Numbered from the stretch's first letter, positions 45,210 to 55,992 are shown. The stretch: 64,000 nt of DNA from Thermothielavioides terrestris NRRL 8126 (GCF_000226115.1 NC_016461.1:3782001-3846000), one strand, 5' to 3'. The notes: a model not told the origin generated them from the sequence alone. Translations and numbers: made by a program.

Positions 45210-45593
45210 TAAAGAGGTCCCGCCAAGACTAATTTCGGCCAATTGTCGGCAATGTTTTTACAGCGTCAGTACCCCGCCAAGACCGCCAAGGGGTTTGCAC
45301 TATCGCCACGGGTTAGCCACGGGTTAGTTCGCCGGGGGTGCGGGGGGTAGCGCCAGCCCCCTGCTGGTTAGGGTGAGGGTTATGGTTAGGGTGAGGGTCA
45401 AGGTTAGGGTGTAGGTTAACTTCGTTTTCTTTTTTTTCAATTTGGTTGAGGTTTCGCAAAGTTGTTGCTACGAGTCTTTGCAATTCTTCGTTGTTGATGT
45501 TGCTCGAAGTCGTGGCGACCCCGCTCCCTCGCGGCAATTTGTAAATACTTGTAAGCGGTAGGTTCCGAAATTAGTCTTGGCGGGACCTCTTTA
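45210..45593. mobile_element. TIR element (MITE-like), copy 3
   Basis: A 380-bp unit (45212-45591) between TA dinucleotides with 27-bp terminal inverted repeats (AAGAGGTCCCGCCAAGACTA at the left; the inverted copy at the right). It is very close to copy 1 along its left arm: the first 130 bases are nearly identical, including GGCCAATTGTCGGCAATG. It shares the G-rich block and TTAGGG-like array (about 45365-45415). No open frame. The flanks extend the palindrome to TCTTA...TAAGA. Confidence 0.85.
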
Positions 45594-46541
45594 AGAATAA
45601 CCTATGCGAGTGTGTGTTTTGTCAGGGAACCCTCCGTTTCCAGCGTAGCACACTTGGCCGGCTTCGGCTTAGTCATTCCGGACTTTCGTCGAGAACAGAC
45701 TGCTCTCCGTCGGTGGCGCCCCCGCCTCGACGCTTTGGGAAGCAAACAGAAAGCCAGCTGAGCGTGTGGCGTTCTGCTGGCGCACCAGCGCATTGACTGG
45801 CGCCGCAGTTTTCTGCGGGGACTGTGCAACGGCCCTGAGCCAGGCCCCCTGCCTTTGATGATGCTTTCTGTTCCCTCCAGCTGCCGGCACTCGATGCCTC
45901 AACCACGGGCCCCTGGCTTCTCCCGTCTTACTCAGACATGCCTCCCTCGCCGTTGCCAGTTGCTGTCCCATCGACTTGAACTACATTTACCTATGCAGAC
46001 AGGTCACTTATGGCAGGTTCGCAGCGTACAAGACCCCTCTGGCGGAACGAATTGGAGACCTCAGAATCAGATAGTGACGCCGAGGCGCAGCCTGCCTCGA
46101 GGCTGCTTTTGTTCTTACTGTGCACGAGGCACGGGGGCCGGGGTAGGAGGCAGAGCCAGGGCCCAGAGAGGCAGAGACCGCTCCCTTAGGTAGCGAACTA
46201 ATGACAACACTAAAGGGTTTGGCGCCTCGGAGTGCCCATTGTCCCCGTCGCGAACCCCCGGCCATCTGCTTTGTCGTCCCGCTTTTGCAGTGTGCATATC
46301 CGGCATTCCTTAGCGGCAATGACCTCGTGGCGAATGGTCCAGATCGCTCAAGCGGTTTGTTTGACCCCTTGCGCGTGAAGGCTTGCTTCGGGCTTGTTTG
46401 CTGGTCAGCGACCCCCTTGGATATATCCTAGCCAGCCCCTCGCCTCTTCCTCGCGGCGTTCCGTTTGTTGGACCTTTTGCTTTTGCGCACACCACAAGAC
46501 GGCCCGGTCCATGGCATGACCAGTGCTTCGCGCGAGACAAC
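45594..46541. other. promoter region of the hexose transporter, no other gene
   Basis: 948 bases between TIR copy 3 and the start codon at 46542. The region should hold the transporter promoter and leader. Frames on both strands at 45602-46431 have no domains. No RNA gene recognised. Confidence 0.45.
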
Positions 46542-48385
46542 ATGGTCGGCGCCGTGGTATACCCCATAACGGGCACGGCCGACCTGTCGAGGGTCGAGGC
46601 GCCCGTGACCCTCAAGGCCTACCTTCTCTGTGCCTTCGCCGCGTTCGGCGGAATCTGTGCGTCTGTCGTAGGTCCCAGTCCTCCGTTCTGGCAGCCATGC
46701 TAACACGCGCCAGTCTTCGGCTATGACACGGGTTGGATGTCGGGCGTGCTCGGGATGCCCTTCTTCATCACCCAGTACACCGGCCTGCAGTACGACTACG
46801 CAGCCGGGGCGCCGATTGGCGTCGACCCGACCGACTTCGCGCTGCCGTCGTCGACCAAGTCGCTCATGACCTCGATCCTATCCTGCGGCACCTTCTTCGG
46901 CTCTCTCATCGCCGGGGACCTGGCCGACTTCATCGGCCGCCGGCCTACCATAATCATCGGCTGTACCGTCTTCGCTATCGGCTGTGTCCTCGAGATCGCA
47001 TCGACAAACCAGGTCGCCCTCTTCGTGATGGGCCGTCTCGTCTCGGGGCTGGGCGTGGGCTTCATCTCCGCCACGATCCTGCTGTACATGGCCGAGGTCG
47101 CTCCCCGGAGGGTTCGTGGCGCCCTGGTGTCGGGCTACCAGTTCTGCATCACGCTCGGGATCCTGCTCGCAAACTGCGTCGTCTATGCGACCTCGACTCG
47201 CGACGACACGGGTTCGTACCGCATCCCCGTGGGCGTCCAGTTCCTGTGGGCCTTGATCCTGGGTATCGGCCTGTTTATTTTGCGTGAGTGCTGCCCCGCC
47301 CCCGCCCGTCATGTCTAGAAGGGACGCTGACGCCTCGCAGCCGAGTCTCCCCGTTTCCATGTCATGAAAGGCATGATCAATGCTGCCGCCAAGGACCTGT
47401 CGCTCGTGCGAGGGCAGCCGATCGACTCGGACTACATCCGAGACGAACTGGCCGAGATCGTGGCCAACCATGAGTACGAAATGCAGATCATCCCGCAGAC
47501 GAGCTACATCGGATCGTGGATGGCCTGCTTCCAGGGGTCACTGCTCAGGGGGAACGGCAATCTGCGGCGCACGATCCTCGGGGCGGGCCTGCAGATGGTG
47601 CAGCAGCTGACAGGTCGGTGGCGCTCCTCGACTTGCCGTTGCCTGTCAGGTGGGAAAAAAACTAACACGAGGCAGGCATTAACTTCATCTTTTACTTTGG
47701 CACGACATTCTTCCAGCAGCTCGGCACGATCCACAACCCGTTCCTGATCTCGCTCGTCACGACGCTGGTCAACGTGCTCTCCACGCCGGTGTCATTCTGG
47801 GCCATCGAGCACATCGGCCGCCGGCCGCTGCTGATCTGGGGCGGGGTCGGCATGGTGGTCTCCCAGTTCATCGTGGCGGGCGTGGGCGTAACGGCGGGGC
47901 GGGTCGAGGAGCACGACGACGCGGCGGTGCGGGCCATGATCGCCTTCATCTGCATCTACATCTTCTTCTTCGCGGCCACGTGGGGCCCCGTGCCCTGGGT
48001 CGTGGTCGGCGAGTGCTTCCCGCTGCCGATCCGGTCGCGCGGCGTGGGCATCTCGACGGCGTCCAACTGGTTCTGGAACTGCATCATCGCAGTGATCGCG
48101 CCCTACCTCGTGGGCAAGGGCCCCGGGTCGGCGGACCTCGGGCCCCGGGTGTTCTTCATCTGGGGCTCGCTGTGCGTGCTGTCGCTGGCCTTCGCCTACT
48201 TCCTCGTGCCCGAGATGAAGGGCCTCACGCTGGAGCAGATCGACAACATGATGGAGGAGACGACGCCGCGGCGGTCGGGCAAGTGGAAGCCGACCACCAC
48301 GTTTGCGGCGCAGATGGGACGGGTCCGGACGGACAGCCCGAGGGATGAGAAGTCGGCGGTATTTGGGGCGGGTGGAACGAGGTAG
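46542..48385 (+). CDS. MFS hexose transporter (sugar porter family)
   Basis: Proton-coupled or facilitative monosaccharide transporter in the plasma membrane; 12 predicted membrane helices. Exons 46542-46656, 46714-47283, 47341-47613, 47676-48385, 555 residues, all phases consistent. Sugar-porter signatures: FFGYDTGWMSGVLG in helix 1, DFIGRRP between helices 2 and 3, GRLVSGLGVGFISA, LPESPRF at the end of helix 6, QQLTGINFIFYFGTTFFQ in helix 7, IGRRPLL, then helix 10-11 residues GPVPWVVVGECFPL and the terminal VPEMKGLTLEQIDNM. N-terminal RVEAPVTLKAYLLCAFAAFGG is typical of Sordariomycete glucose transporters including the RCO-3/HGT group; which member it is cannot be decided here. The short cytosolic tail gives no evidence for a long sensor extension. 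It may be a CRE1 target, but I did not find a decisive site cluster. Confidence 0.93.
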
Positions 48386-49062
48386 TTAGCTTTTTTGTCG
48401 CTCGCGGTTCGGCGGCGTTCTGGCGCTGGGGAAGCTCATCTTGCTTTGCTTCGACCCAAAGGTTTCTTTCTTCTTGATGAATGCAATACAATTCGCAAAC
48501 TCCCTTACCTAGCCGGGGCATCTCGGGATCACAATTCCTCGATGAACCACAACAGCGTCGGACCTGGCCTGCCAGTCTGAGCCAAGCGCTTGGCTGGATT
48601 GCGTGATAGAGCAAAAAAAGGGCAGGCAATGCAGCCCGGGACCGCCAAGGAAACCGCGTTGCTGCGCGGCGGGGGACCGCAGCTTCCCGGTCCAATAAGG
48701 GGAAAATGACATCCACGCCGGCCCGCAGCGGCAGCGGCGTGACTCATGGCCGGCCGAATCGCCCGGGTCGCTCAGGCCCGGGTGTTTTTGGGGGATTGGA
48801 GAGCGGGTTTTACACAGTACTAGTAAGGTGAGTGAATGATCCCACTTGCTGTGGAATGAGGTTGTGACAAGTGGATCTGCCACTGTTCGAGCGTGAGAGA
48901 GGCGCAGATGAGCTCCAGCTTATAATGCAGGAGAAGAGGGACGATGAACAACTAGCTCAGGGGATGCGAGGAGCTTCCGATTGGATCTCAATGTTCAGCT
49001 GTTGGACCTGCCCGGGCATTTCATCAGAACTCGTAGTACTCCCATCGGCTTAGACATCCGTC
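48386..49062. other. intergenic between hexose transporter and ABC-F gene
   Basis: 677 bases containing the 3' end of the transporter transcript and the promoter/leader of the ABC-F gene. A plus-strand frame from 48981 reads into the ABC-F gene in the wrong frame for its first exon and is not used. No RNA gene or repeat recognised. Confidence 0.45.
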
Positions 49063-51645
49063 ATGACATCGATCACGGCCGAGTCCGTCTCGACCATCTT
49101 GGTGTCGTGCAAGCAGACGCGCTTTCACATCGAGAGCCCCAACTACCGGGAGGTGAGGTTCAAAGACTGGTCTCGCTCTCGCCTTGCCCGGATCCTGTCA
49201 CTGATAACCAGATAAAGCTCGATATTGAAGGCCTCAACATCACGGTCACTTCCGGCGCGGCAGGCAAGGGCAAGGGCAAGGGGAAGGCAGCCGCCGAGGG
49301 CACCGAGATCCTCAGCAACGCGAAGCTGCGCCTCAAGGCCGGGAGTCGCTATGCATTGGTTAGGAGGAACGGGTCGGGCAAGTCAAGTAAGCTTAGGCAA
49401 CCCATCTGCTTTTCCGGCGCGCTGGGCTGATCGTTTCGACAAGCCCTGCTGCGGGCCATCGCCGAGAAGCTCATCCCCGGCATCCCGGAGCAGACGAGGG
49501 TGTCCATCCTGCAGCAGACGAGAATTGGCGATGCCGACACGGACGACCTCGCAGCGAGCAGCAGCAGCAGCAGCGCCGCCCGGGACGGCCCAACTGTGCT
49601 CGAGTATGTGGTGGATAAGGCGACGGCCAAGAGCGAGGTGGAGCAGGAGATCAACTGTACGCATCGCACTGGCTCAACGCGGACAACGAGCCTGACTGAC
49701 TCAAACATACCAGCACTCTCCGCCGCGGTGAACAGCGCAGATCCGTACAGCCCGCTCCGGGCACTGCGGAAACTCCGTCTCGAGCGCATGCAGAAACGCC
49801 TCTTCGTCCTCGACAAGGATGCTCGGTTGCGGAGCGGCGCGAGAGGTCTGCAGGCGCGGAAGGCGCTGGTCGAGTACGAGAAGCTGGTCGCACAAGCCGC
49901 CGCGCTGTGAGATGTGCCCCTGACGATACCCCTGACGATACCCCTGACGACGGGCCCTGTTCCCTGCACAGTTCCTAACTCCCGGCAGGAACGAGCAGTC
50001 TACCGAGGACATCTCAGCCGAGACGCTGCAAGCAGAGACGCAAGAGGCCGCGGACATGCTGGCCGATCTCCAGCTGCAGGTTGAGCCATCGCGGATGGCC
50101 GACATCGAATCGCGCGCGAAGAAGATCCTCGCCGGCCTCGGCTTCACCGACGCCTACATGACCAAGACCGCCGCCAGCCTGTCCGGCGGGTGGCGCATGC
50201 GCAGCGCCCTCGCGGCCGCCCTGCTGCAGGAAACCGACATCCTGATCCTCGACGAGCCGACCAACTTCCTCGACCTGCTGGGCATCATCTGGCTGCAGCG
50301 CCACCTGCAGAGCCTCGAGGACCTGCCCGCGCCGCCGACCCTCCTGCTCGTCTCGCACGACCGCGACTTCGCCAGCTCCGTGTGCACCGACCTGCTGATC
50401 CTCAAGGACAAGGACCTGACCTACTTCCACGGCGACCTGCCGGCGTACGAGTCGGCGCGGGCCGAGAAGAAGCTGTACCTCACCAAGATGAAGGAGGCCC
50501 AGGAGAAGCAGAAAGCCCACATGCAGGAGACGATCCGCCAGAACCTGGCGCAGGGCCGCAAGAACGACGACCAGAACAAGATCCGCCAGGCCAAGTCGCG
50601 CCAGAAGCGGCTCGAGAACCGCGCCGGCATGCAGGTCAACGAGAAGGGCGGCCGGTTCAAGCTGAACCGCGACCTGGCCGGCTACCACTACTCGGCGCGC
50701 GCCGAGATCGTCGTGCCGCAGGACGAGCGCGGCGTGTCCATCGCGCTGCCGGACCCGCCCGACATGCGCTTCCCGGGCTCGCTCCTCTCGCTCGAGAAGG
50801 TCACGTTCCGGTACGCTTCCGCAACCAGCGCAACCAGCGCAACCGCCGCGCCGCCCACGCTGCAGGACATCACCCTCACCGTCAGCCCGCGCGACCGCAT
50901 CGGCATCCTGGGCCTCAACGGCGCCGGCAAGTCGACGCTGATCCGGCTGCTCGTCGGCGCCCCGCCGCCGCCCGGCTCGCGCCAGACCGGCACCGTCACC
51001 ACCCACCCGCGCCTCCGGCTGGGCTACTACTCCCAGCACGCGGTCGAGCAGCTGCAGGCGCTCGGGCGGGCCGAGCCGGCGCTGACCGCGCTGGCCCTGC
51101 TCGCGCGCGAGACCGCAGCAGCAGCAGCAGCATCCGCGGCCGGAGGAGGAGGTGTCGAAGCGGCGGCGGCGGACCTGGGCGAGCCGGCGCTGCGCGGGCT
51201 GCTGGGCTCGCTCGGCCTGCCGGGGCGGCTGGCGTCGGACGTGCCGCTGCGCCGGCTGTCGGGCGGGCAGCTGGTGCGGTGCGAGCTGGCGCGGCTGCTG
51301 TGGCGGCGGCCGGGCCTGCTGGTGCTGGACGAGGTGACGACGCATCTGGACTACGAGACGGTGGCGGCGCTGCGGGCCGCGCTGAGGGTGTGGGAGGGCG
51401 CCGTCGTGGTCGTGTCGCACGACCGCTGGTTTGTGCGGGGCGTCGTGGAGGGCGCGAGGGATGACGAGGGGGACGGGGAGGAGGACGGGGAGGAGGATGA
51501 GGAGGAGGATGGTGAACGGGAAGGGGCCCCGAGGAGGAGGACGGTGTATAAGCTGGCGAGCGGGAAGCTGAGTGTGTTGGAGGGCGGCGTGCAGCAGTTT
51601 GAGGAGGGGATGGAGCGGCGGGTGCGGAAGTTGATGGGTGATTAG
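49063..51645 (+). CDS. ABC-F family ATPase with two nucleotide-binding domains
   Basis: Soluble twin-ATPase of the ABC-F class (translation or ribosome-associated factors; not a transporter because membrane helices are absent). Exons 49063-49152, 49212-49386, 49444-49656, 49714-49906, 49989-51645; 775 residues. NBD1: Walker A NGSGKST ends at T89, signature LSGGW 288-292, Walker B ILILDEPTNFLD with E313. A basic linker rich in Lys/Gln/Arg (EKKLYLTKMKEAQEKQKAHM ...) joins the domains. NBD2: Walker A GLNGAGKST 532-540, signature LSGGQ 647-651, Walker B LLVLDEVTTHLD (about 668-679). An acidic Asp/Glu run lies near 735. The first Walker A has Arg where Gly is usual (RRNGSGKS), and NBD2 reads DEVT instead of DEPT. 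Intron 4 contains a 12-bp tandem triplication (49917-49950). Its stop is 45 bases from the stop of the convergent lipid kinase. Confidence 0.9.
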
Positions 51646-51690
51646 CTGCGTATCTACCTATATAGTGACATTGAGAGGGTTCATCCCGGC

Positions 51691-53313
51691 CTACCGTACA
51701 TGCACCCCGTCGACCAAGACCCTCAACCACACCCTGCCCTCCCGGCGCACGCTCATCCACCCGCCGCGCTCGACCTCGACGATGGTGCCATCCACGCACA
51801 TCTTCCGCCACCGCGGCGCCTCCTCGTCGACCGTGACGCGCACCTCGTCAACCTCCTCGTAGCCGACCTCGTCCATACCCACGTGCGCCCCGTCGCGGTA
51901 CGCGGCCGTCATGATCTCCATCGTCCTGGCCCCGCCGACGGCGCCGAAGTGCACCAGCCGCAGCCGCCCGTCCAGCGGCCGGCTCGCCGGCGAGATGGTG
52001 AACGTCTGCTCCAGACTCGACACCAGCGTCGCCAGCACGTAGCCGAACCGCTGCTGCCCATCACCACCGCCCGGGTTGCGATCACCACCACCACCACCAC
52101 CCCCACCACCAGGCCTGAGCACCGCCCACCTCCCCTCTCCCTCCCCCTCTCCTTGCCCATCCCCATCCCCCGATTCCAACCCCGCACCCAACTCCCGACG
52201 CCTTCTCACCTCCACTCGAGCGCGATACCCATGCGCCTCCTCGAGCAGCGCGGCCGCGGCCATGCCAAACCGCCGAGCGCCGTGGGCGCGGTAGGCCGGC
52301 GTGTCGCTCTCCCAGACCAGGCTGGCGTGGAAGCCGTATGAAGCGACGATGGCGCCGAGGAGGTGCGGCACTGCTGCCTCGTTTTCATCCTCATCCCCAT
52401 CCCGATGGTGGGGGGTTGGAGCTGGTTGCTCCGGTTGCTCTCGTTGGCCCGGCTGCTGCTGCGCTTCGGCGGGGTTGGGGGCCGGCGCTTCAGGGCCGGG
52501 AGGAGGCGTGTTGGACCCGACGAGCCTGGCGCCGGGGGAGAAGGAAGCGCGGAAGACGGGCAGCGGGGCCGGGCGGCCGGCGAGGAAGGTCCGGAGGGCC
52601 AGGACGAGCGGGGAGGGCGGGTTGGTGCCGGCATACTGGGGCTTGTGCAGCGAGTGGAACAGGGCGTTGCCCGTGCCCAGGGGAAGCAGCGCTATCGTCG
52701 GTGGCGCGGCGGTTGATGATGATGACGCCGAGGGCGACGGCGACGGTGCTGCGGCCGCCGCGCGGTCCAGCCCGTTCAGGAGATCAACCACCCCGCCGTC
52801 GCCGCTGAGTAGGACGACCGTCTTCTCCCCCGCGTGGACGTCGCGCGCCAGCTCGCGGGCGAGATTCCGGACGGTGTTGGCATCCTGCGTCACGGTCACC
52901 CGGTACCCAGCCCCGTCCCCGTCGCCCTGCTTCAGTCCGAGGGCGCCCAGCAGCGGGCGCAGCACGTTCTCGAAGAAATCCGGGGCCCGCCGGAGCCCGG
53001 AATGGGTGGACACCACGACGTGGACCTGGTGCGGGAGTCGCAGGTGGGAGGGCGGAACGGCATCTTGATCCAGCAAAAACGCGGACAGGTCGTCTGGCAG
53101 CTGCCCAGTGGGCACCACACGAAGGCTGAACGGTTTGCCGTCATCCGACGTTGATCCCTCGGACAGGGCGTAGATCAGATATTCGCCGCCCGTCTCGGTT
53201 GGTGGGCGCAGGATGCAGACGATTTCTTCGCGCTTGATTGCAGCAGTACTAGCATTTTCAGGGTTGTTGGCCGTCGCCTGGGCGCCTTCTGGAGGCGCGT
53301 GTTCGGCGGCCAT
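51691..53313 (-). CDS. DAG-kinase-catalytic-domain lipid kinase (sphingosine/diacylglycerol kinase type)
   Basis: Predicted to phosphorylate a lipid alcohol (sphingoid base, diacylglycerol or ceramide); intron-free, 540 residues. Visible motifs in order: VHVVVSTHSGLRRAPDFF (97-114, the phosphate-binding strand-loop), LLSGDGGVVDLLNGL (GDGG 171-174, the nucleotide-binding loop), ALLPLGTGNALFHSLH (PLGTGN 211-216). C-terminal half: GAIVASYGFHASLVWESDTP (substrate-lobe segment), RFGYVLATLVSSLEQTFTISP and CVDGTIVEVERGG, the usual DGE-like end reading DGT. Between the lobes are Pro/Gly/Gln-rich inserts (about 265-300 and 385-430) that lengthen it beyond bacterial relatives. No signal peptide. Which lipid is used cannot be told. 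It is tail-to-tail with the ABC-F gene, 45 bases between stops. Confidence 0.85.
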   Translation of the reverse strand: MAAEHAPPEGAQATANNPENASTAAIKREEIVCILRPPTETGGEYLIYALSEGSTSDDGKPFSLRVVPTGQLPDDLSAFLLDQDAVPPSHLRLPHQVHVVVSTHSGLRRAPDFFENVLRPLLGALGLKQGDGDGAGYRVTVTQDANTVRNLARELARDVHAGEKTVVLLSGDGGVVDLLNGLDRAAAAAPSPSPSASSSSTAAPPTIALLPLGTGNALFHSLHKPQYAGTNPPSPLVLALRTFLAGRPAPLPVFRASFSPGARLVGSNTPPPGPEAPAPNPAEAQQQPGQREQPEQPAPTPHHRDGDEDENEAAVPHLLGAIVASYGFHASLVWESDTPAYRAHGARRFGMAAAALLEEAHGYRARVEVRRRRELGAGLESGDGDGQGEGEGEGRWAVLRPGGGGGGGGGDRNPGGGDGQQRFGYVLATLVSSLEQTFTISPASRPLDGRLRLVHFGAVGGARTMEIMTAAYRDGAHVGMDEVGYEEVDEVRVTVDEEAPRWRKMCVDGTIVEVERGGWMSVRREGRVWLRVLVDGVHVR

Positions 53314-53811
53314 TAACTGGGCTGTTTAGTGGGACAGCTAGGTTGAAGCGCTGAAGAAATAGGCTTTTTCTTCCCCTTTCAAACCTTTCCTACGGCACGA
53401 GTCATGAGTGGAGAACGACACTAAGGTAGCTGGCCGCAAACTAACAAGACGACGAAGGTAAGTCTTGAGAGTTCACAGAAAGATGATCTCTAGGTAGTGT
53501 GTAGATTTATAATCCCCGGCGGCGCCGTCGAGTCAAAGCCGCGGCGGTGCAAGACGGGGCTAAATTGCGTTATCACCGCCGTATGGGGTGCGACTCCGCG
53601 CGGGTGGAGTGGGCCGGGCGTGGGATAGTTACACTGGGGCGGAGCAAGGAAACGGCGGGATTCGGGCTTGTGACTGACCTTTCCCTTTCCTTTCCCCGTC
53701 CGGCCCACCTGGGACGACTTGCGCCCGCCCTGCTCGGATGTGCCGGGCATCCATCACCGTGAACTGCCCCGGGCAGTGCCGAGAGCTCCTCAGCGCCTCG
53801 ATCCCAGTAGT
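53314..53811. other. intergenic between lipid kinase start and trm1 stop
   Basis: 498 bases holding the trm1 3' end and the promoter/leader of the lipid kinase; both genes read to the left. Frames here (53490-53845) cover GC-rich spacer without domains. Confidence 0.5.
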
Positions 53812-55992
53812 TTACTTCCCTTTGGCCCTGTTCATCGGGCCCCAATTCTCCCTCGGATTTACCTGGTACCGGATGTACTTGCCCTTGTCATCGTAGCGCC
53901 CGAGTCGCTCGTCAAATACGACCTCCGGCGTCTTGCTCTCCCCGCCGCTTCCCACCGGCTTCTCATCGGACTGGGGCCCTTCCGCGGCGCTCGCCTGCTC
54001 GCCATCGTCCGCGGGCGTCGTCTCATCCGGCTTCGGTTGCTCGGCGGCCTTCTTGTCCAGCCTCAAAAGCCGGTAGGCGACGCTGCCAGGCTTGATGTTC
54101 TCCTCCTTGACCGGTGCTTTCTGGCGGACCCACTCCCGGAAGACGTGCCAGATGACGGACCACGGCGCGTCCGTCTTCATGCTGCCGGCCTTGCAGTGGC
54201 TGCGCGTCACGCGATAGCCCAGCCCGATGAGCGCGCCCCGCAGCGCGTCCTCCGGCGGGCTGGCGCAGTGCAGGACTCCCGATACCGCCGGCGGAGAGAA
54301 ATAGAACGGGTACGGGTCGATGGCAGCCACTTGCGCCTCGGTCAGGCTCTTCTTCAGTATTTTAGTACCGTCGCCGTTCTCCGACTCGCCGGCCTTCATC
54401 TCCTCGGGCGAAGGTAGAAATTCCTCCAGCGCCGTCTGCAGCATGCCCCTGATTCTGCCCTTGGTCCCGTAGATCTTGGGGTCCGCTTCCTCGACCTCGG
54501 CGATCACGCTCTTGATGAACTCGAGCGAATGGAGGCGTCCGGCATACATGGGCCCCGCGAGGTGCATCACCGATCCGCAGTGCTCGCAGGACGTGCCCGT
54601 CGTCGGAGCCCTTTCGAAGCCGTGCTTGTAGAAGATCCCGCTGCCCTTCTTGTTCGGCACCGGCTTGTTTTTCATGATCAGCTGCGTCGTCCAGGCGCCG
54701 CACCCGCTGCCGCAACTGTATACGATCATGTTCTTCCCTCCCTGGAATTTGACCATGGACGGGGACTTCCTGATCCGGACAAAGATGCGACTGTAGAAGT
54801 CGACCGACAGCGACAGCAGCGGCTCCATCGCCAGGCCGTATTTTCCAGCCGCTGTCTCAATGGCGTGTAGGATGAGGCGCAGCCCCACCTCGTGCGAGTA
54901 CCAGCCCTTCACCGGGACACCGCCGTACAGGGAGTAGCACTTCTCCGGGTAGCCGTTCGAGGCCCAGACGCCCGAGTCCGTGCAGGTGACGCAGAGCAAG
55001 CCGCCGTCGTCCCGCACCGCCTGCACGGCGGAGTCGAGGAAGGGAGCCGCGGTCCCGTAGGGGTCCAGATCGATCACGTCGTACTTTGCCGCCTTGCCCT
55101 TGCCAAACGCGGCTCTGCGCGCCTCCCGCACCACGACCTCGTACATGTGCGCCAGGGCGTCGTCTACCGAGATGTTGATCTTGCTGGTGAGCCCGTTGTG
55201 CGCGGCGTTCCGCTCGATCGCCTCGGCGGCTGTCTTGAGAATGTCGTTTGCCGTCACGGCCGTGGCGAACGGGATCTCGTGGGCATAGCGCAAAGCGCGG
55301 AGCCCGCTGGCGGAGAGGGCATCGAGGATTGTGAATGGAGGCGCAGAATCCTTCTTTGGAATCTCGCCTTTGTCCGCAGGCGCTCCGTTGTCTTGTGCTG
55401 CGGCAGCATCATCTGCGGGCTGCTCTTCGGTGGGCGTGGGATCCTCGGGGGCTTGCTCTTGTGCTGCGTCCGGCATTTCGACATCTGGTTGTGCCTCGGC
55501 GGCCGCGGCGTCGGCCAGTTTCGGAGACTTGGCCGGCCGTTCGCCTTGCGCCTGCGCCTGCGCCTGCTCCTTGCGCTTCCGCTTCTTGTCGGCAAACTTG
55601 TCGGCGCGGAGCTTGTTGGCGGCCTGCTTCTGTTCCATGCGCTGGCGTCCGTAGGCCTTGATGGCGAGCACGGTCAAGTCGCGGTTGAACTGCTGGATCG
55701 GGTTGTAGAAGACCTGCTGCACGGTCTGGCCGTCCTTGACCGAGTCCTCGGGGATCAGGATGTGAGCCATCCCCTCCTTGACGGTGGTATACACAACATT
55801 GTTGTGCTTGATGCGCTGCCCCTCGGCGGGCGGCGCACTCAAGTCGGCGATGCTGTTGGCGGTGCTGTCGGCGGCGCAGTCGGCCATGGCGCGGATGGAG
55901 AGGGCTGTGATGCGGAAAGGGCGTGGGAGCGTCGCTCGTTTCACATATCGCGGGAGGCGCAAGTGGACAACGGCGAGTGGGTTCGGACGCAT
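53812..55992 (-). CDS. trm1: tRNA (guanine-26-N2)-dimethyltransferase
   Basis: S-adenosylmethionine-dependent enzyme that makes N2,N2-dimethyl-G26 in cytosolic and mitochondrial tRNAs. Single exon, 726 residues from the chosen ATG. TRM1 landmarks: KEGMAHILIP, then VFYNPIQQFNRDLTVLAIKA, a charged insert (about 130-220), ILDALSASGLRALRYAHEIP (SAM site), VIDLDPYGTAAPFLDSAVQA (catalytic region), GGLLCVTCTD, and a zinc-binding cysteine group (CGSGCGAW ... CEHCGSVMH). The frame stays open to 56124, but the ATG at 55992 begins a 35-residue arginine-rich, acid-free leader typical of mitochondrial presequences. A second ATG at 55887 (MADCAADS) would start the nuclear/cytosolic form. Both forms from one gene is the known arrangement in yeast TRM1. 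Confidence 0.95.
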   Translation of the reverse strand: MRPNPLAVVHLRLPRYVKRATLPRPFRITALSIRAMADCAADSTANSIADLSAPPAEGQRIKHNNVVYTTVKEGMAHILIPEDSVKDGQTVQQVFYNPIQQFNRDLTVLAIKAYGRQRMEQKQAANKLRADKFADKKRKRKEQAQAQAQGERPAKSPKLADAAAAEAQPDVEMPDAAQEQAPEDPTPTEEQPADDAAAAQDNGAPADKGEIPKKDSAPPFTILDALSASGLRALRYAHEIPFATAVTANDILKTAAEAIERNAAHNGLTSKINISVDDALAHMYEVVVREARRAAFGKGKAAKYDVIDLDPYGTAAPFLDSAVQAVRDDGGLLCVTCTDSGVWASNGYPEKCYSLYGGVPVKGWYSHEVGLRLILHAIETAAGKYGLAMEPLLSLSVDFYSRIFVRIRKSPSMVKFQGGKNMIVYSCGSGCGAWTTQLIMKNKPVPNKKGSGIFYKHGFERAPTTGTSCEHCGSVMHLAGPMYAGRLHSLEFIKSVIAEVEEADPKIYGTKGRIRGMLQTALEEFLPSPEEMKAGESENGDGTKILKKSLTEAQVAAIDPYPFYFSPPAVSGVLHCASPPEDALRGALIGLGYRVTRSHCKAGSMKTDAPWSVIWHVFREWVRQKAPVKEENIKPGSVAYRLLRLDKKAAEQPKPDETTPADDGEQASAAEGPQSDEKPVGSGGESKTPEVVFDERLGRYDDKGKYIRYQVNPRENWGPMNRAKGK

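Noticed and set aside
50014..51420. Minus-strand frame of 468 codons, and a plus frame of 424 codons, over the ABC-F gene
   Set aside because: Both overlap the ABC-F exon 5 with all its motifs; their Arg/Ala/Gln-rich composition is the usual shadow of GC-rich coding DNA.
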